Positions 35,074-49,100 are shown, counted from the first letter of the stretch. The stretch: DNA of 64,000 bases from Heterohyrax brucei (GCA_028571685.1 CM053162.1:45232851-45296850); one strand, 5' to 3'. The notes: generated by a model from the sequence alone, not told the origin. Translations and numbers: made by a program.

Positions 35074-35518
35074 CACCTCCTTTATGCAGCCCTGGCCACC
35101 CAGAGTTACTCATTCTTTACTGTAACTATTACTAGACTGGTCACGTCATATCGTTACTATGGGTTTATATGTTGGTGTCACTGGCTATACTGGGGACTCC
35201 AATGTTAGTAAGATTAATTAGAGCCTAACAGAGTACCACATCCTAAAAACCCTGTCCTGAGTTCTCCTGACTCATTTCTTAACCTAGTTTCCATTCACTA
35301 AGCCCAAGCTCTTTATTTACTACTCTACTATTTGAAATTCTATAAATCCATCCACAACCAACAACTTAGAATTGGAAAAAATCCAAGTGATATTATTTTT
35401 ATCAAAGGGTATTATATTTCTATATATAATTGTTCAGTACAAAACACTGTTAAAATAGTGGAAATTATGCATATTAGAAAGTCAGGTGGAAATAGCAAGT
35501 AAATCATTAAGACATAAG
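35074..35518. other. no recognised feature
   Basis: Unique-looking sequence, no coding evidence. Confidence 0.5.
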
Positions 35519-36160
35519 CCAAAAACCAAACCAGCTGCTGTCAAGTTGACTCCAGCTCATGACCCTGTATGGTACAGAGTAGAACTGCTTTTTAGGATGT
35601 TCTTAGCTGTAATCTTTACAGAAGAGGTCTACCACTGCATTTCTTCCACGGAACAAATAGGTGGTTTCAAACTGCCAATCCTTAGGCAAGTAGTTGAGTA
35701 CACACCGCTTGCACCACCCAGGCTTCTTCATGAAGACACACTGTCATTGTTACAGTTAGTTGCCAAGTTGGGTCAATTCTGAGTGATGGTGACCCCACAT
35801 CTGTGGAGCAGAACTGGTTCACATGGTTTTCCAGGCTCTGACCTTTTGGAAGCAGATAAGAATCTAGGACTCAGGACTAGATACAGAACTCTGAGAGTTT
35901 ACAACATAGAAGTAGCATGTGAAGCCATCAGACTCATAAATTAGATCACCTGGGGAGCAACTGCAGAAGAATAATTCTCACTCATAGTAACTCGACCAAA
36001 ACAAAACAAACCCATCACCATCAAGTCTTCTCCAACTCATGGCAACCCTACAGGTCAGAACAGAACTACCCCATGAGGTTTTTGAGGAATGTGTGGTGGA
36101 TCTGAACTGGTGACCTTTTGAATAGCAGATGTATCATTTAACCATGACACCACAAAGGGC
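35519..36160 (-). repeat. three antisense AfroSINE copies
   Basis: 35519-35732 (long form), 35750-35865 (3' part only) and 36000-36160. Each begins with a 'gctgtcaagttgactccagc'-like end and, where complete, closes with the complement of the tRNA-like head. Confidence 0.85.
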
Positions 36161-36334
36161 ACTTAAACATTAAGAGGTCAGAAGTAAAAAGATACTTGCA
36201 AGGAGGCTGATAAAGGGCAATCAGTGACATAAAAAGAAAACCAGAAAAGTATATTGTCCAAGAGCCAAGTAAAAGGTGATTCAAAAATCAGTCATTATGC
36301 CAAAGAATCCATAAGAAAGCCACAAGAGCTGCTA

Positions 36335-36505
36335 AAGAGCCCTGGTGGCACAATGGTTAAGAGCTCAAGACACTAATCAAAAGTTCAGCAGTTTAAATCT
36401 ACAGCTGCTCCTTGGAAACCATATGGGGCAATCAGCTCTGTCCTATAGGGTCACTTCTAGCTGGAACTGATTTGTGGGCAATGCATTTGGCTTTTGGTTT
36501 GGCTA
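36335..36505 (+). repeat. AfroSINE
   Basis: 'gagccctggtggcacaatgg' head, 'cagctgctccttggaaacca' middle, and a diverged end. Confidence 0.92.
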
Positions 36506-36529
36506 GAGCTACTAAATGAATTGATTCAA

Positions 36530-37097
36530 GTGGCAGGATACAATAAAAACACACACAAAAAAATAAGTTTGTGTTTTTATACACCAGCAATAAACAGTCT
36601 GAAAAGAAAACAATCCCATTCACAACAGTATCTAAAAGAATAAAATACTTAGAAATAAATTTAACCATGGACTTGTACACTGGAAATGAGAAAACACTGC
36701 TGCAAACATCTAAAGACGACCTAAGTAAATAGAAATATATCCTGTGTTTATGGGTTAGAAAACCTAATATTGTTAAGATGTCAATACTACTCAAAGTGAT
36801 CTACAAATTCAACACAAATTCAACAATCTCCACAGATCCCAACACAATCAAAATTCCAACAGCCCCTTCTGCAGAAACAGAAAAGTTGATCCTTGAAATC
36901 ATATAGAAATGTAATGCTCCCTGAAAAGCCAAAACAATCTTGAAAAAAGAACAAAGCAGGAGCATTCACACATCCCAATTTCAAAATGTACTATAAAGCT
37001 GCAGTAATCCAGTGTGGTACTGGTATAAGAATATACATACAGATCAATGGAAAAGAATTGAGAGTTGAGAAACAGACCCATACTTCTTTGGCCAATT
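36530..37097 (+). repeat. old L1 ORF2 fragment, left part
   Basis: 'ttgtgtttttatacaccagc', 'aaaatacttagaaataaatt' and 'tgcagtaatccagtgtggta' are typical ORF2 sequence of old L1. It continues after the TYMS pseudogene at 38513. Confidence 0.85.
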
Positions 37098-38512
<1,415 letters not shown>

Positions 38513-39060
38513 TGGCCAATTGAGTTTTGACAAGGGTGCTTAAGTCCATTCAATGGAGAAAAGAAAACTCCTGTCTATAAATGGCTCTGGGACAACTGTA
38601 TCTCCACTTGCAAAAGAATGAAGTTGGACTCATACCTCATACTATATAGGAAAATTAACTCAAAATGCCATCAGCAACTTAAATATAAGAACTAAAACCA
38701 TTAAAACCTTCAAAGAAAACACAGAGATAAAGCTTCAAGACCTCATTTTTTACAATGGACTCTTAGCTATGACACTCAAAACACAAATAACAAAAGAAAA
38801 AAAGGATAAATGGCACTTCATCAAAATTAAAAAAACTTTTGTATATCAAATAACGTTATCAAAAAAGTAAAGACACAACTGGGAGAAAATAGCTGGAAAC
38901 CACGTATTTGATTAGAATTTAGTGTCCAGAATATATGGAGAACTCCTATAATTCAACAGCGAAAAGATAACGCAATTAAAACACGGGAAAAGACTTGAAA
39001 TGGCATTTCTCCAAAGAAAACATACAAAAGGTCAGTAAGCACAAGAAAAGATGATCACGG
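38513..39060 (+). repeat. old L1 ORF2 fragment, right part
   Basis: Continues the 36530 fragment: 'gagttttgacaagggtgctt', 'gtctataaatggctctggga', 'actcaaaacacaaataacaa'. The protein reading YGQLSFDKGA passes over the restored junction. Confidence 0.85.
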
Positions 39061-39075
39061 TCCTTAGTCATTAAA

Positions 39076-39410
39076 AAAGCAGTTGCTGTTGAGTCAAGTC
39101 CAGTTCACACTGACCCCATGCAAGCCAAAGTAGCACTGTGCTTCCATAGGGTTTTCAATTGCTGATTTTTTAGAAGTAGATCCCCAGGCATTTCTTCTGC
39201 AGCACTTCTGCATAGAAGCAAACCTCCAACTTTGCTTATTTGTTAGTAGCCCACCCAGGGACTCTTCTTTAGTCATTAACTCTATTCCCATGAAGTCTAT
39301 TCTGACTCATGGTGACCCCATGTGCTACAGACTAAAACTGCTTAATACAGGTCCCTCTTTCACAGTGCCACTGAGTGGGTTCAAACTGCCAATCTTTAAG
39401 TTAGCAGCCA
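39076..39410 (-). repeat. two antisense AfroSINE copies
   Basis: 39076-39258 and 39272-39410. Both start at the 3' end motif ('gttgctgttgagtcaagtcc'; 'ctcatggtgaccccatgtgc' inside) and show the long-form middle. Confidence 0.8.
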
Positions 39411-39694
39411 ATGAGATACCACTTAGACTTACTAGACTGGCTATTACCATAAAAACAGAAAATAAAAAACACTGACAAAGATATAGAGAGATTGCTGTGG
39501 TGTCAATTCCAAAATAAGTCAACGTATTTCTTTCCCATAACAGCAAATTCTCTAAAACTGAAATAGGAAGGAAAAAAAGTAGGGAGGGGGAAATAGCACT
39601 TGGTACTGATTGACTAGAGAGAGAAAAAATACAGAATTCATATCAATGTTATCTTTTATATATGGTGTTTTATTCATTTTCATTAGATATGCCC

Positions 39695-40320
39695 TTATTG
39701 TTAGGCTGTATCAAGTCCATTTTGACATACAGCAACCCCACACACAACAGAACAAAACACTGCCTGGTCCTGTGCCTGGTCCTGTGCCAGCCTCACAACT
39801 GTTGCTAGGCTTGAGCCCACCATTGCAGCTGCTGTGTTAATCCACCTCACCAGGCATCTTTCTCTTGTTTGCTGACTCCCTACCAAGCATGACACCCTTC
39901 TCCACAGACTGATCCCTCCTGACAATGTGTTCAAAACATGTGTGGCACAATCATGCCACTTTTACTTCTGAGGAGCATTCTGGCTGTATTTCTTTCACGA
40001 CAGATTAGTTTATTCTTTCAGCAGTTCTATATTTTTCACTAACACCAATTCAAAGTCGTCAATTCTTCTTTAGCCTTCCTTATTCATTGTCCAGCTTTTG
40101 CATGCATATGAGACAACTGAAAACATCACAGGTTAGGTCAGGTGTACCTATGTCCTCAAGGTGACATCTTTGTTTTTTAATACTTTAAACAGGTCTTTGG
40201 TACCAGATTTGATCAATGCAATGTGTCTTTTGAATTTCTTGACTCCTGCTTCCATGGATGTGATTACGGATCCAGGTAAGACAAAACCCTTGACAACCTC
40301 AATCTTTGTGAAAAGACTGA
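39695..40320 (-). mobile_element. RTE/BovB-like LINE 3' end, antisense
   Basis: Homologous to 11110-11700 ('acagaacaaaacactgcctg', 'gatccctcctgacaatgtgt', 'cctcaaggtgacatctttgt'). There is a small tandem duplication, 'gcctggtcctgt' at 39763 and 39775. It ends abruptly at the foldback mariner. Confidence 0.88.
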
Positions 40321-40333
40321 ACAGAGACTATGT

Positions 40334-40900
40334 GCAGTCCAACAATTAAGGCCACGAACTCAATTTTTCTAAGTGCTATATACCTCACTGCTGAATATCA
40401 CTACAGTCACCTTCGAAGTGCTCCCCTTGGGAAGCTATGCACCGATACCAGTGCCTAGTCCACTCTTCAAAGCAGTTCTGGAACTCTTTCTAGAATGGCC
40501 ATTGCGCACAGTAGCACAGTGGCAAGTTCACGAACTTAACTGTATAGTTGTCTTTGAGGGAGTTTTGGGAGTTTTTAGCCAGTTACCAAATCACTGTATT
40601 TGAAAACCCTCCCTCCTCACCTGATCTGCCCCTCAATGACTTTTTCTTTGACCTGAAGATAAAATATTGAAAGGAAGACATTTTGATGACATTCAGGTCA
40701 TCAAGGGTAACATGATGACAGTTCTGATGGCCGTTCCAGAAAAAGAGTTCCAAAATTGCTTTGAAAAGTAGACTAGGTGCTGGCGTCAGCGCATAGCTTC
40801 CCAAGGGGAGTTCTTCAAGGATGACTGTAGTGATGTTCAGCAGTGAGGTATGCAGCAGTTTTTCTAAGATGATTCTGCAAACTTAATTGTTGGACCTTGT
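40334..40900 (+). mobile_element. foldback mariner-derived element, second copy
   Basis: Left arm 40334-40504 complements right arm 40726-40900, for example 'cccttgggaagctatgca' against 'gcatagcttcccaagggg'. Loop 40505-40725 contains 'caagttcacgaacttaactg' (TIR-like) and transposase sequence ending in 'ctcaatgactttttctttg'. It has the same internal junctions and the same length as 33871-34437. Confidence 0.88.
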
Positions 40901-40902
40901 AT

Positions 40903-41420
40903 GACCCAACCATTCTACTCCTAGGTATAAATCAGAAGACTTGAAAGCAGGGACTCAAACAGATACACGTACACCACTCTTCACTGCAGCATTATTCGAA
41001 CAGCCAAAAGATGGAAGCAGCCCAAATGTCCATCAACAGATGAATGCACAAACATGAGGCATATACATGAACTGGAGTATTCTTCAGCCATAAAGAGAAA
41101 CGAAGTTCTGAAAAATTCTATAACATATATGTACCCTGAAAACATCATCCTGAATGAAATGAATCAATCACAAAAGGTCCAGTATTACATGGTCCTGCTT
41201 TTATGAAATATTTAGATTAGGCAAATCCACAGAGATCAAAGTTTATTAGTGGTTAAAGGAAGAAGGTGGGAGGCAGCAGTAGGAGTTAATGCTTAAAGAG
41301 GACTGAACTTCCTGTTTACAGTGATGTAAAACATTTGGAAGTCGACAGTGGTGACGGTAGCACAACACAGGAAATGCAATTAATGTTACCGAAATCTACA
41401 CTTTAAAAAAAGTTAAATGG
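40903..41420 (+). repeat. old L1 (L1M-type) 3' end
   Basis: 'accattctactcctaggtat', 'tgtccatcaacagatgaatg' and 'ggtccagtattacatggtcc' are the standard 3' ORF2 sequence of old L1. Confidence 0.85.
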
Positions 41421-42067
41421 TAAGCTCTCTGTTATACATAATTCACCACAATATATTTGTAAATCTGCCATCAGTTATGACAAATGCTACTGATATATCA
41501 AGTAGGAAAATAAATCATTGTATTTCCCTCCCACAACAGTAAATTCTCCAAAACTTAAACAGGAAAAAAAGGGGGAGGAGGAATATCTCTTGGTATTCAC
41601 TGACTTAAGGGAGAAAAAACAATTTATAGCAAGGTTATCTTTTATATATGATGTATGATTCATTTTCATTACATGTACGCTATTCCGAGCATCACACCTG
41701 CTCTAGGGTCGCTATGAGTCGGAACTGACTCCACAGCAATGGGCTGTAATACCCACGCGAAACAGTTTCAGTGACAGCAGCAATTCTTTTGGGCAGCGTT
41801 AATTTTAAACGAAAACACTCTAAATTACTAAGTCCCGTCTTCCCCTCCACCCGAAGAAAACCGCTGCCGTCGACTCAATTCTGACTCACAGCACGGCAAA
41901 TGAAGGTTGGGCAGGATGGTTTACAGAGCATCCAGTTTGCAAAAGAATTGACTAAAGTGCTAACATTCGTGTAGAGTTTAGAGGAAAAGCTAGATCCAGG
42001 GACTGTGAGATTCTAGAGGTAAGGCACTCATTTCCCACAAAGTAGACACTCCACAAATAATTTTGAT
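41421..42067. other. flank of the CpG island; SINE scraps
   Basis: 41698-41750 is a plus-strand AfroSINE 3' scrap ('tcgctatgagtcggaactga') and 41856-41910 an antisense scrap ('cgctgccgtcgactcaattc'). Nothing else recognised. Confidence 0.65.
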
Positions 42068-42188
42068 TTAACTTTGGAGTGGGGGTATCTTACAGCTGAG
42101 ATGGGGCACGAACTTCAGGGCACTGCACTCTCCCGCGCACCGCTGCATCCCCAACTCCGCAACACGGCGTCCAGGCAACACAGGACAG

Positions 42189-42278
42189 CGCACGACAGCA
42201 TTCCACACTGAAAGGTTAAAAGAAAAGCCCTGGCGCACGACAGCATCCCACACTGAAAGGTTAAAAGAAAAGCCCTGG
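42189..42278. repeat. 45-bp tandem duplication
   Basis: Copies at 42189-42233 and 42234-42278 differ at one base (att/atc). It lies in the island, about 20 bp inside the intron after the minus-strand donor. Confidence 0.97.
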
Positions 42279-42301
42279 CCCTCGGGCTACCGCTCACTTA
42301 C

Positions 42302-42620
42302 CTTAAAGTGAGGAAGACAAACGGCGCCCCCGGAAGGGACAGCTCTACAAAACCCCTGCGATGTCGCCGGACGACGCCCGGGGCAGAGGATTGCCCAGAG
42401 CCTGAGAAGGAGGGACCAGAAACCGGCTGTGCGCTCGACGGTGCTCCTCAGCTTCAGAGCCGGCGCCGCCACGACTGTTCCCTCAGGTGCCTCCCAGCGG
42501 CCCGCGTCTGCGCGCGGTCCTGCCTCGTCGCTTAGCAACCAGAGAAGCCGTCAGTCTTCCCAACACATCAATTTCCCCGCCCTTCCAGGGCGTGAATACT
42601 ACTTTTTTAAAAATATATAC
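42302..42620 (-). other. WDPCP: probable first exon of WDPCP (right limit uncertain)
   Basis: On the minus strand the sequence reads CTTTAAG then GTAAGTGAG, a near-perfect splice donor with the last exon base at 42302. It points away from MDH1 inside the CpG island. In human, WDPCP, a WD-repeat ciliogenesis and planar polarity effector, lies head to head with MDH1; that synteny is the only reason for the name. A minus-strand frame (42538-42287) is open across the donor, but I do not recognise its peptide as WDPCP, so this exon may be 5' UTR. The transcription start is not determined. Confidence 0.45.
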
Positions 42621-42931
42621 ATCTGCTTCCGGGTCTAGTGAGTTTTGCGCAGCGGAAGGCCTCTTTCGCCTCGCTCGTGTAAACTTAGGGGAGAAGAAAC
42701 TCTCAGCTGCGCGCAAGCAGCTGAGTTAGCTCACAGAACCTTCTCTCCTCCTCCAAGCTACACATACCTCCCTTCCCGCCAATTACTGGGCGCCATCAGG
42801 CAAGACCTTTCCTCATTCGCTCAAACCATGTGGTTGTCACCATCCTCCAATCACAGCGGCCTGCCCTTGGGGACTACTTTGCAATAGGAGAACGGCGCAA
42901 GGAGAAGGCCGCCCGGTACCCCAGGGATCTC

Positions 42932-43017
42932 GGGAAGTGTAGTTTAACCCTGAAAGGAAGTGCTTAGGTGATTTTGCCAGATCCAAAGCAACGCAAACTA
43001 CGGTTCCCAGAGGGCGC
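42932..43017. promoter_or_regulatory. paired inverted ACTAC..TTCCC motifs
   Basis: 42932-42945 is gggaagtgtagttt, the complement of aaactacacttccc. 42997-43010 is actacggttcccag followed by agggcgc. Both fit the ACTACAnTTCCC element bound by ZNF143 and THAP11 at housekeeping promoters. The second overlaps a CTCF-like agggcgctg core. They face each other 51 bp apart, just before MDH1 exon 1. Confidence 0.65.
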
Positions 43018-43039
43018 TGCGATTAGGTGCCGAGGTTTT

Positions 43040-43148
43040 CTTCCTCACACCGCTTGTACTCCCTGAGTCGGTTCTGCGGTAGAGGTGACCTGACTCCCTG
43101 TGGCTGACTGTGTTGGTGCTGAAGTTGTCCGCGCAGATTGCCATCATG
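43040..43148 (+). other. MDH1: MDH1 exon 1 (5' UTR and ATG; 5' limit approximate)
   Basis: The ATG at 43146-43148 is followed at once by the donor gtgagtg, so exon 1 codes only for the initiator Met, as in human. The transcription start is inferred to lie between the promoter motifs and about 43110. Confidence 0.8.
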
Positions 43149-46100
43149 GTGAGTGTGGGTCTGAGCTTCTGCTCACCTTCCGGGCCTACGACCTTTCCTG
43201 GGTTTTCTTGCACTTGAAGGGCTCTGGGGGGCGGCTGTGCGAGGCGTGTGCTTCGCTCCAGCCTTGGGACTCGCCAGACCATCCTCTGGGTAGTGTCGTA
43301 ATGGCATTGATTTCCACAAGGGGAGCTTTTAGGATTCTGGAGGCCACGCTGACCTTGAAGAATCTTCATCTTAGTGGTGCTGCATGGCAGCGACCAAAAT
43401 AAGAGGCTGCAGATTTTGTGCAAAGGACATTAGGTTTCATATTGGGGCGGGGGTGAGGGTAGGTCAGTGTCTCAACCTCTTTTTCCTCGTCAGCCTACAG
43501 TGTTTTTAAGGACTTTTGTCACAGAGTCCTTGAAAGCAGAAGGCCCTGGATTGTAAAGGTAGCTATTACCAGGTGCTCTAGATTACGATCTACGTTTTGA
43601 GGAGATGTGTTACCGCCATATCTAATTCCACAAAATGTTATTTCAAGCCTGTTCATTGATCTTATTTTGGAATGCCAGGGCTTCTCACTGGGTCACTAGC
43701 AAACATGTGATGCAGATATTGTTTACTGGTCTGTATGTTATGAATTCTAGAAGCACTGCTTTGAAATGTAGTACAGTGTAACCATCTTGTCACGGAAAAA
43801 TCTGGATACCGAAATCTCCATTATTTTATCTACTGAAGGGGAGGAAGGGCTTACTCGGGGAACCTGACGTAGGAATAATCCGCATACCATTTGAAGGTGA
43901 CATCCAGACTGAGCGAAATTGCTTCAGTACTTGTGTTCATAATTGAGACTATTTTTCCTCTTTTGTCCCCAAATACGAAAATGGATGGGGAGTGTCCAGA
44001 AATGTTTGAATGAATTAAAAATTTCCCAGAACCTGAAAAGACAGGTTTTCAACACCAATGGCGTTACTTCCTTCACCTGTACAAGGCGTCAGCAGCACCA
44101 AAACCAGAGTGCCCTTGAGTCAATTCTGATGCGGTTAATTCTCAGTAAATGTTAAATCTAGATTTCCAGTGTATTTTGGCAGATAACACAATGAGTCTTT
44201 TAAATGATAATTTCAGGAGATTGTATCCTAATAGTTTTAGGAGGAAAGAAGTAGTTCTTATCAGAGAATCTCAGACTATCATTTTAGAACCAGATAGAAC
44301 CTTTAAAGGTCATCGTGGAAAACCTCCCCCCCTCTAAAAATTGAAATTATTGAGACCTGAAGAGAATGTGACTGCTGAAGGTTGCACAGCAGCTTGTCCC
44401 GAAGGGTCTCACAGTCATATGACCATATTTTGTCATGTCACTTAACAAATCAGTCTGAAAATCCACTTTAGTTAATGAAGTTCCTGAAGCAAATACAAGC
44501 ACATGCCGCAAATGCAGGCTTGTTGATATTACCACCATTTAAAGTACCTTGATTTCCAGCATTAAAAGGGAACTTGGGAAACCCTGGTGGCAGTTAAATG
44601 CTAAGGCTGCTAACCAGAAGGTCAGAGTTCAAATCTGCCAGACATCCTTGGAAGCTTTATGGGGCAATTCTACTCTTGTCTATAGGGTGTTTTCAGTCGT
44701 AATCGACTCAATGGCATTGGGTTTGGTTTGGGGTTTATGGTAGCTTTATTCCTTGAATTCTAGCACTAGAAGGGAGCTTAGAGGATATTTTTTCTCTTTT
44801 TAAAATGTAGCCTGGTGAGGTCAGATGTTTTTTCCCAAGGTCACTGAGACTCTGGTCTGCTGATTCCTGAGTTATTTCTGTTGCACACTAGATCCAGCCA
44901 GGCCTTACCCCTGTAAGGTCATTCAGGTGCCAGGTAACATGGACACTGCACGAGGAAGAGTTCTTCCATTAGCTGGCTAGAGCTAAAGGCAGGAGCTCAC
45001 GTGACTCCATCTCTCTGCACCCTTGAGATGAGTGAACAGTTGCTGAACTTGAAAAGAGCTCTCTTTTGTAAGCCAATGCAAAGCTAATTTTTTTAGAAGA
45101 GGGAATTTTGGGGTCTTGCTGTGGAGTAACAGAATGAGCGTTTGGATTTAAGCTTCACAACTGAGACTCAGACACATGGCAAAACAGAGCCTGCTTCTGC
45201 AGAAGGTCATTAGTGCCGTACCAAGAGCAAAGGCATTCCTTCTTTAGATCTTGGCAAACTGCCCAGATATCTAAGCAAAGAATAGTAACCTGTGTTCACA
45301 CTGTAACATTGTGAAAAATCAGTGGGACTCACCCACCCTCCTGCTTTTCAAGTGCAGAAGAGTGAAAGAACCAAATAAAGCACTTCATTGCCCTGTTTTA
45401 TCATCAAATGTTAAGACACTAACCAGGCTTCATACCACTCTTAACAAGATGGAATTTCTTACCTATGAAAATAATCTGTCTGAAGATACAGGAAGAAACT
45501 GCTGAGGTGGAATTAGTGGCTGCTTAATTGGCCACAGCCCGTCTGCTAAGGGCTGTGATACTGTGAACCAAGAGGTTGGGAGTTCCAGTTCATCAGCGGC
45601 TCCTTGGAAATCCGAGGGAATAGTTTGGATCTGTCCTACAGGTTCTTTATGAATTGGAATTGATTCAGTGGCAATGAGTTTGGGGTTTTTGTTTATATGT
45701 GAAAGTACAAATTTGAATCAAAAGTGGACAGCTCTCCAGGGTTTCACAGTCTAGTAGATAGAAAACTTTGAAAGTATAAGCTTTCTTAAAAGAAAATTGT
45801 ATGGTGACCCAACCCACTGCTGTCCAGTCAGGTCTGACTCACAGCAAGCCTAGAGGTAAAAGTAGAACTGCCCCATACAGTTTCCAAGGAATACCTGGCA
45901 GATTTGAACTGCTGACCTTTTGGTTAGCAGAGATAGCACTTAACCTACTGTGCCACCAGGATTTCTTTTGTGGTGACAGAGACCTATAATAATGGGTCTG
46001 CATAGCCAGTACTGTCTTTAGTGCTTTGTATGTTGTAGTATAAATGGAAAGCCACTGTGAGTCCTCTCTGGGGTGGAGGATTTTGCTAATCAGATAGGAG

Positions 46101-49100
46101 AGGCCTAATTGGCGTAATTGGATTTGTAAAGCTCTTGTTGGAGTCATGGTGGCACAGTGGCTAAGAACTCAGGCTGTTCCCAGGAAACCGCAGGGTCACT
46201 GTGAGTTGGAATTGACCAAATGGCAGCGGATTTTGGTTTGGTTTTATTTTAGTGGTAAAATATCTCCCCCCCCAAAGGTGGATAAGATTATAAAAATAAA
46301 TCCAGGATGAATACCTTTAGCTCCCATACAGTGAGAGTTAAATAACACCATATATATGCAGAAGAACTTGCATAGTTGATTTGTGCATGTTGCATTCCCT
46401 GGGACAAGTCAATAAGTTAACACCTTCTGCTGAGCCAATGCAGAAGAGATCTAAAAATTTTTCCATGAACTTTTAAAATACATGGTTGCCTTATTATAGA
46501 AAAAATCCCAAATATTTTCTGAGTAAAATGGCACCATTTAATAAGATGCTGGAGTCCCCAAATAGCACAAGTGGTTAAGCACTCAGCTACTACCCAGGAT
46601 TGTCTACAAGTCTTTTCGGTGGCGATCAGCAGCCTCCAGCGTGGAAAACTTTTTCAGCTGTACATGTTGCCCTCCAGTTTGCTGCCAGGACCAAAAGCTG
46701 GTTGATCTTTTCTCTACAATCCATCCTGTCTACTAGTGCTCCACTTGAAAGGAATGCTATATCCTAATACACTTCCTAGTTTGAAAAAGCCCCCCAAGGT
46801 TCTGCAAAGGTTGGTGCTTCAAAGCCTAGAGACACAGCAGAAGAAAGACCTAGAAATCTACTCCCAAAGAATCAACCATTGAAGATCTATGGAGCACAGT
46901 TCTGCTTTGAGGCACATGAGATTTCATGAATTGGAATTACCTACCTGGCAACTGGTTTGCTTTCTTTTTGCTAATAAAACAATGGGTCTCTTGCCTTGTA
47001 GTCTGAACCAATCAGAGTCCTTGTGACTGGAGCAGCTGGCCAGATTGCATATTCACTGTTGTACAGTATTGGGAATGGCTCTATCTTTGGTAAAGACCAG
47101 GTAAGAGCAGCTATCGGTAAGTCGTAAGTCACTACAGTAAGAATATTGCTAACAAAGCCTTGTATTTCACTGCAAATAAATTGTAAAACATTGAGATAAC
47201 CTGGAAAATTGAACAGGCAGATTTCTCTGATGGAAGATGGTAAAGTGTTTGTATGAACCCTCTAGGGCTTGAAAACACTTTGCAAATCCTAGCTATTTCC
47301 ACATGTTCAGTTAATGTGCTGCAATCCACAAGTGTTAGTCAGAGGGAGATACTCACTAATGACGAACTGTTTGGGAGAGTTAGGTGGGATAGAAAGTTGC
47401 TGTGTTACACTTCTTTGTGAGCAAATGGTCTTCAGGCCTCAAATTGTAGGGCAGGCAATTCTACCTCCTAATAGGAAGTGGGCACCCTCAATTCCAGCAG
47501 ATCTGTTTAGCATACACTAAAATTAATGTCCAGAATATTCGTTTATTTATTCACTTGACCAACAGATATTGAGTACTTCTTTAGCTTTCTAAGAACTGAA
47601 ATCAGGTGTATAGCGGTAAACAATAAGAGCAGTCTCTGGTATGTCACTTTAATGGAATGTTTTTCCCATGTACTCCATAAAATTTCAGTATGGTGATTTC
47701 TTTTGCTGTGTCTGTTACGAAGCCATTTTCTTGAAAATAATGTGGCATTTGATGTCTTGCCCCTTTAAATAGTTATTAGAAACAGTGGGCATTGTCCACA
47801 CAGTTATACTCATGTGCCATGAACAAAAACTGCAAAAGAACTTTTTGTGACAAAATGACATAGTCTGCCCTGACACATGCTGGCCTTGTAACTTGACAGC
47901 CCCTGATTCTGCTGCTGTTGGATATCACCCCCATGATGGGTGTTCTGGAGGGTGTCGTGATGGAACTGCAAGACTGCGCACTTCCTCTCTTGAAAGGTAA
48001 GTTTGGGAGAAGTAGAGGAGAAGGGATTTTAACAATATTTTATGTCTTTCAAAAAATAGAGTTGTATAATAAGAATTGTTAACTACCTTCTGAATCAGAA
48101 ATTGATAAAATGAATTTCGTTTTGTTTTTATTTAAACTACAGCTACCTGTCAAAGGACTGGACAGTGTTTCCTTCTGTCGTACATAGGGCCATTATGAGT
48201 CAGAACTGACTCAGCAGTGCCTAGCAGTAACAACATACCAAGAATTAATAAGACAAAAACCAGTATTCACTGGTGTTGGGCAAACACTAATACATTTTTC
48301 TCAAACTACATAATATATTGTGCTAATTAAGGATAATATTGCACCAGGGTTATATACCTGAGATTGTCTACTTTGTGGCGTTACTTAAAGTCTGTTCACA
48401 AGAGAACAACAGCACGCTGCAGTGGAAACTTTTGCTATTCTAACTGGTGTCCTTCAGAGCCATATGTTGCCATGAGAATGAAAATTGGTTCATCTCTTAT
48501 GTATAGCCCATCCTATCTGCTACTCATCGAGTTGAGAGGAAATGTAAAATCCTAAACATATATTTGCTGCACTGATGAAGCCTCCCAGCGTTCTGCAGAG
48601 CACCTTTGAGGACCATTCTATTGCTACACAAATACAAGACAAAAGTTTTAAAAGTCAGATATCATTTGGTCGAAAGGTTCATTAAAATGTTATTAGGTGC
48701 TATTGTGTCAGCAATCCTATCTATGACAGAACAAAATGTTGCCTGGTCCTGTGCCATTCTCACAATCATGGCTGTGTTAGAGCCAGCTGTTGAAGCTACT
48801 ATGTCAGTCTGTCTCCAGCCCATCTCATTGAGGGTCTTCCTGTTTTTCATAGACCCTCTCCTGTACCAAGCATGATGTCCTCTAGGGACTGGTACCTCCT
48901 GATAAAATTGTCACCTGTAAGGAGCATTCTGGCTATACGCTTTCTAGGACAGATGTGCTCCTTCTTCCTGCAGTCTGTGGTATATTCAGCATTTTTTGTC
49001 ATCACTATAATGCAAAGGCATCCTTATCTAGCTTTTGCATGCATATGAAGAAATTGCAAATAATGTGACTTGGGTCAGGCACATTTTACTTCTCAAAGCA

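Larger units (their letters stand above)
42068..43400. promoter_or_regulatory. CpG island, bidirectional promoter of MDH1 and probable WDPCP
   Basis: A sharp rise in G+C and CpG within otherwise AT-rich DNA. MDH1 exon 1 leaves to the right and a minus-strand exon with donor at 42302 to the left. CCAAT-like boxes stand near 42779 (gccaatt) and 42847 (ccaatca); no TATA box is evident. Long chance frames in this block (for example 42308-42535 and 42998-43423) follow from the G+C content and are not called genes. Confidence 0.85.

Noticed and set aside
43100..43402. 100-codon plus-strand frame overlapping MDH1 exon 1
   Set aside because: It reads through the exon 1 donor into intron in another frame than the MDH1 ATG.
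42287..43423. Many frames of 60-141 codons in the CpG island
   Set aside because: G+C-rich DNA lacks stop codons. Only the splice-supported minus-strand exon and the MDH1 start are kept.
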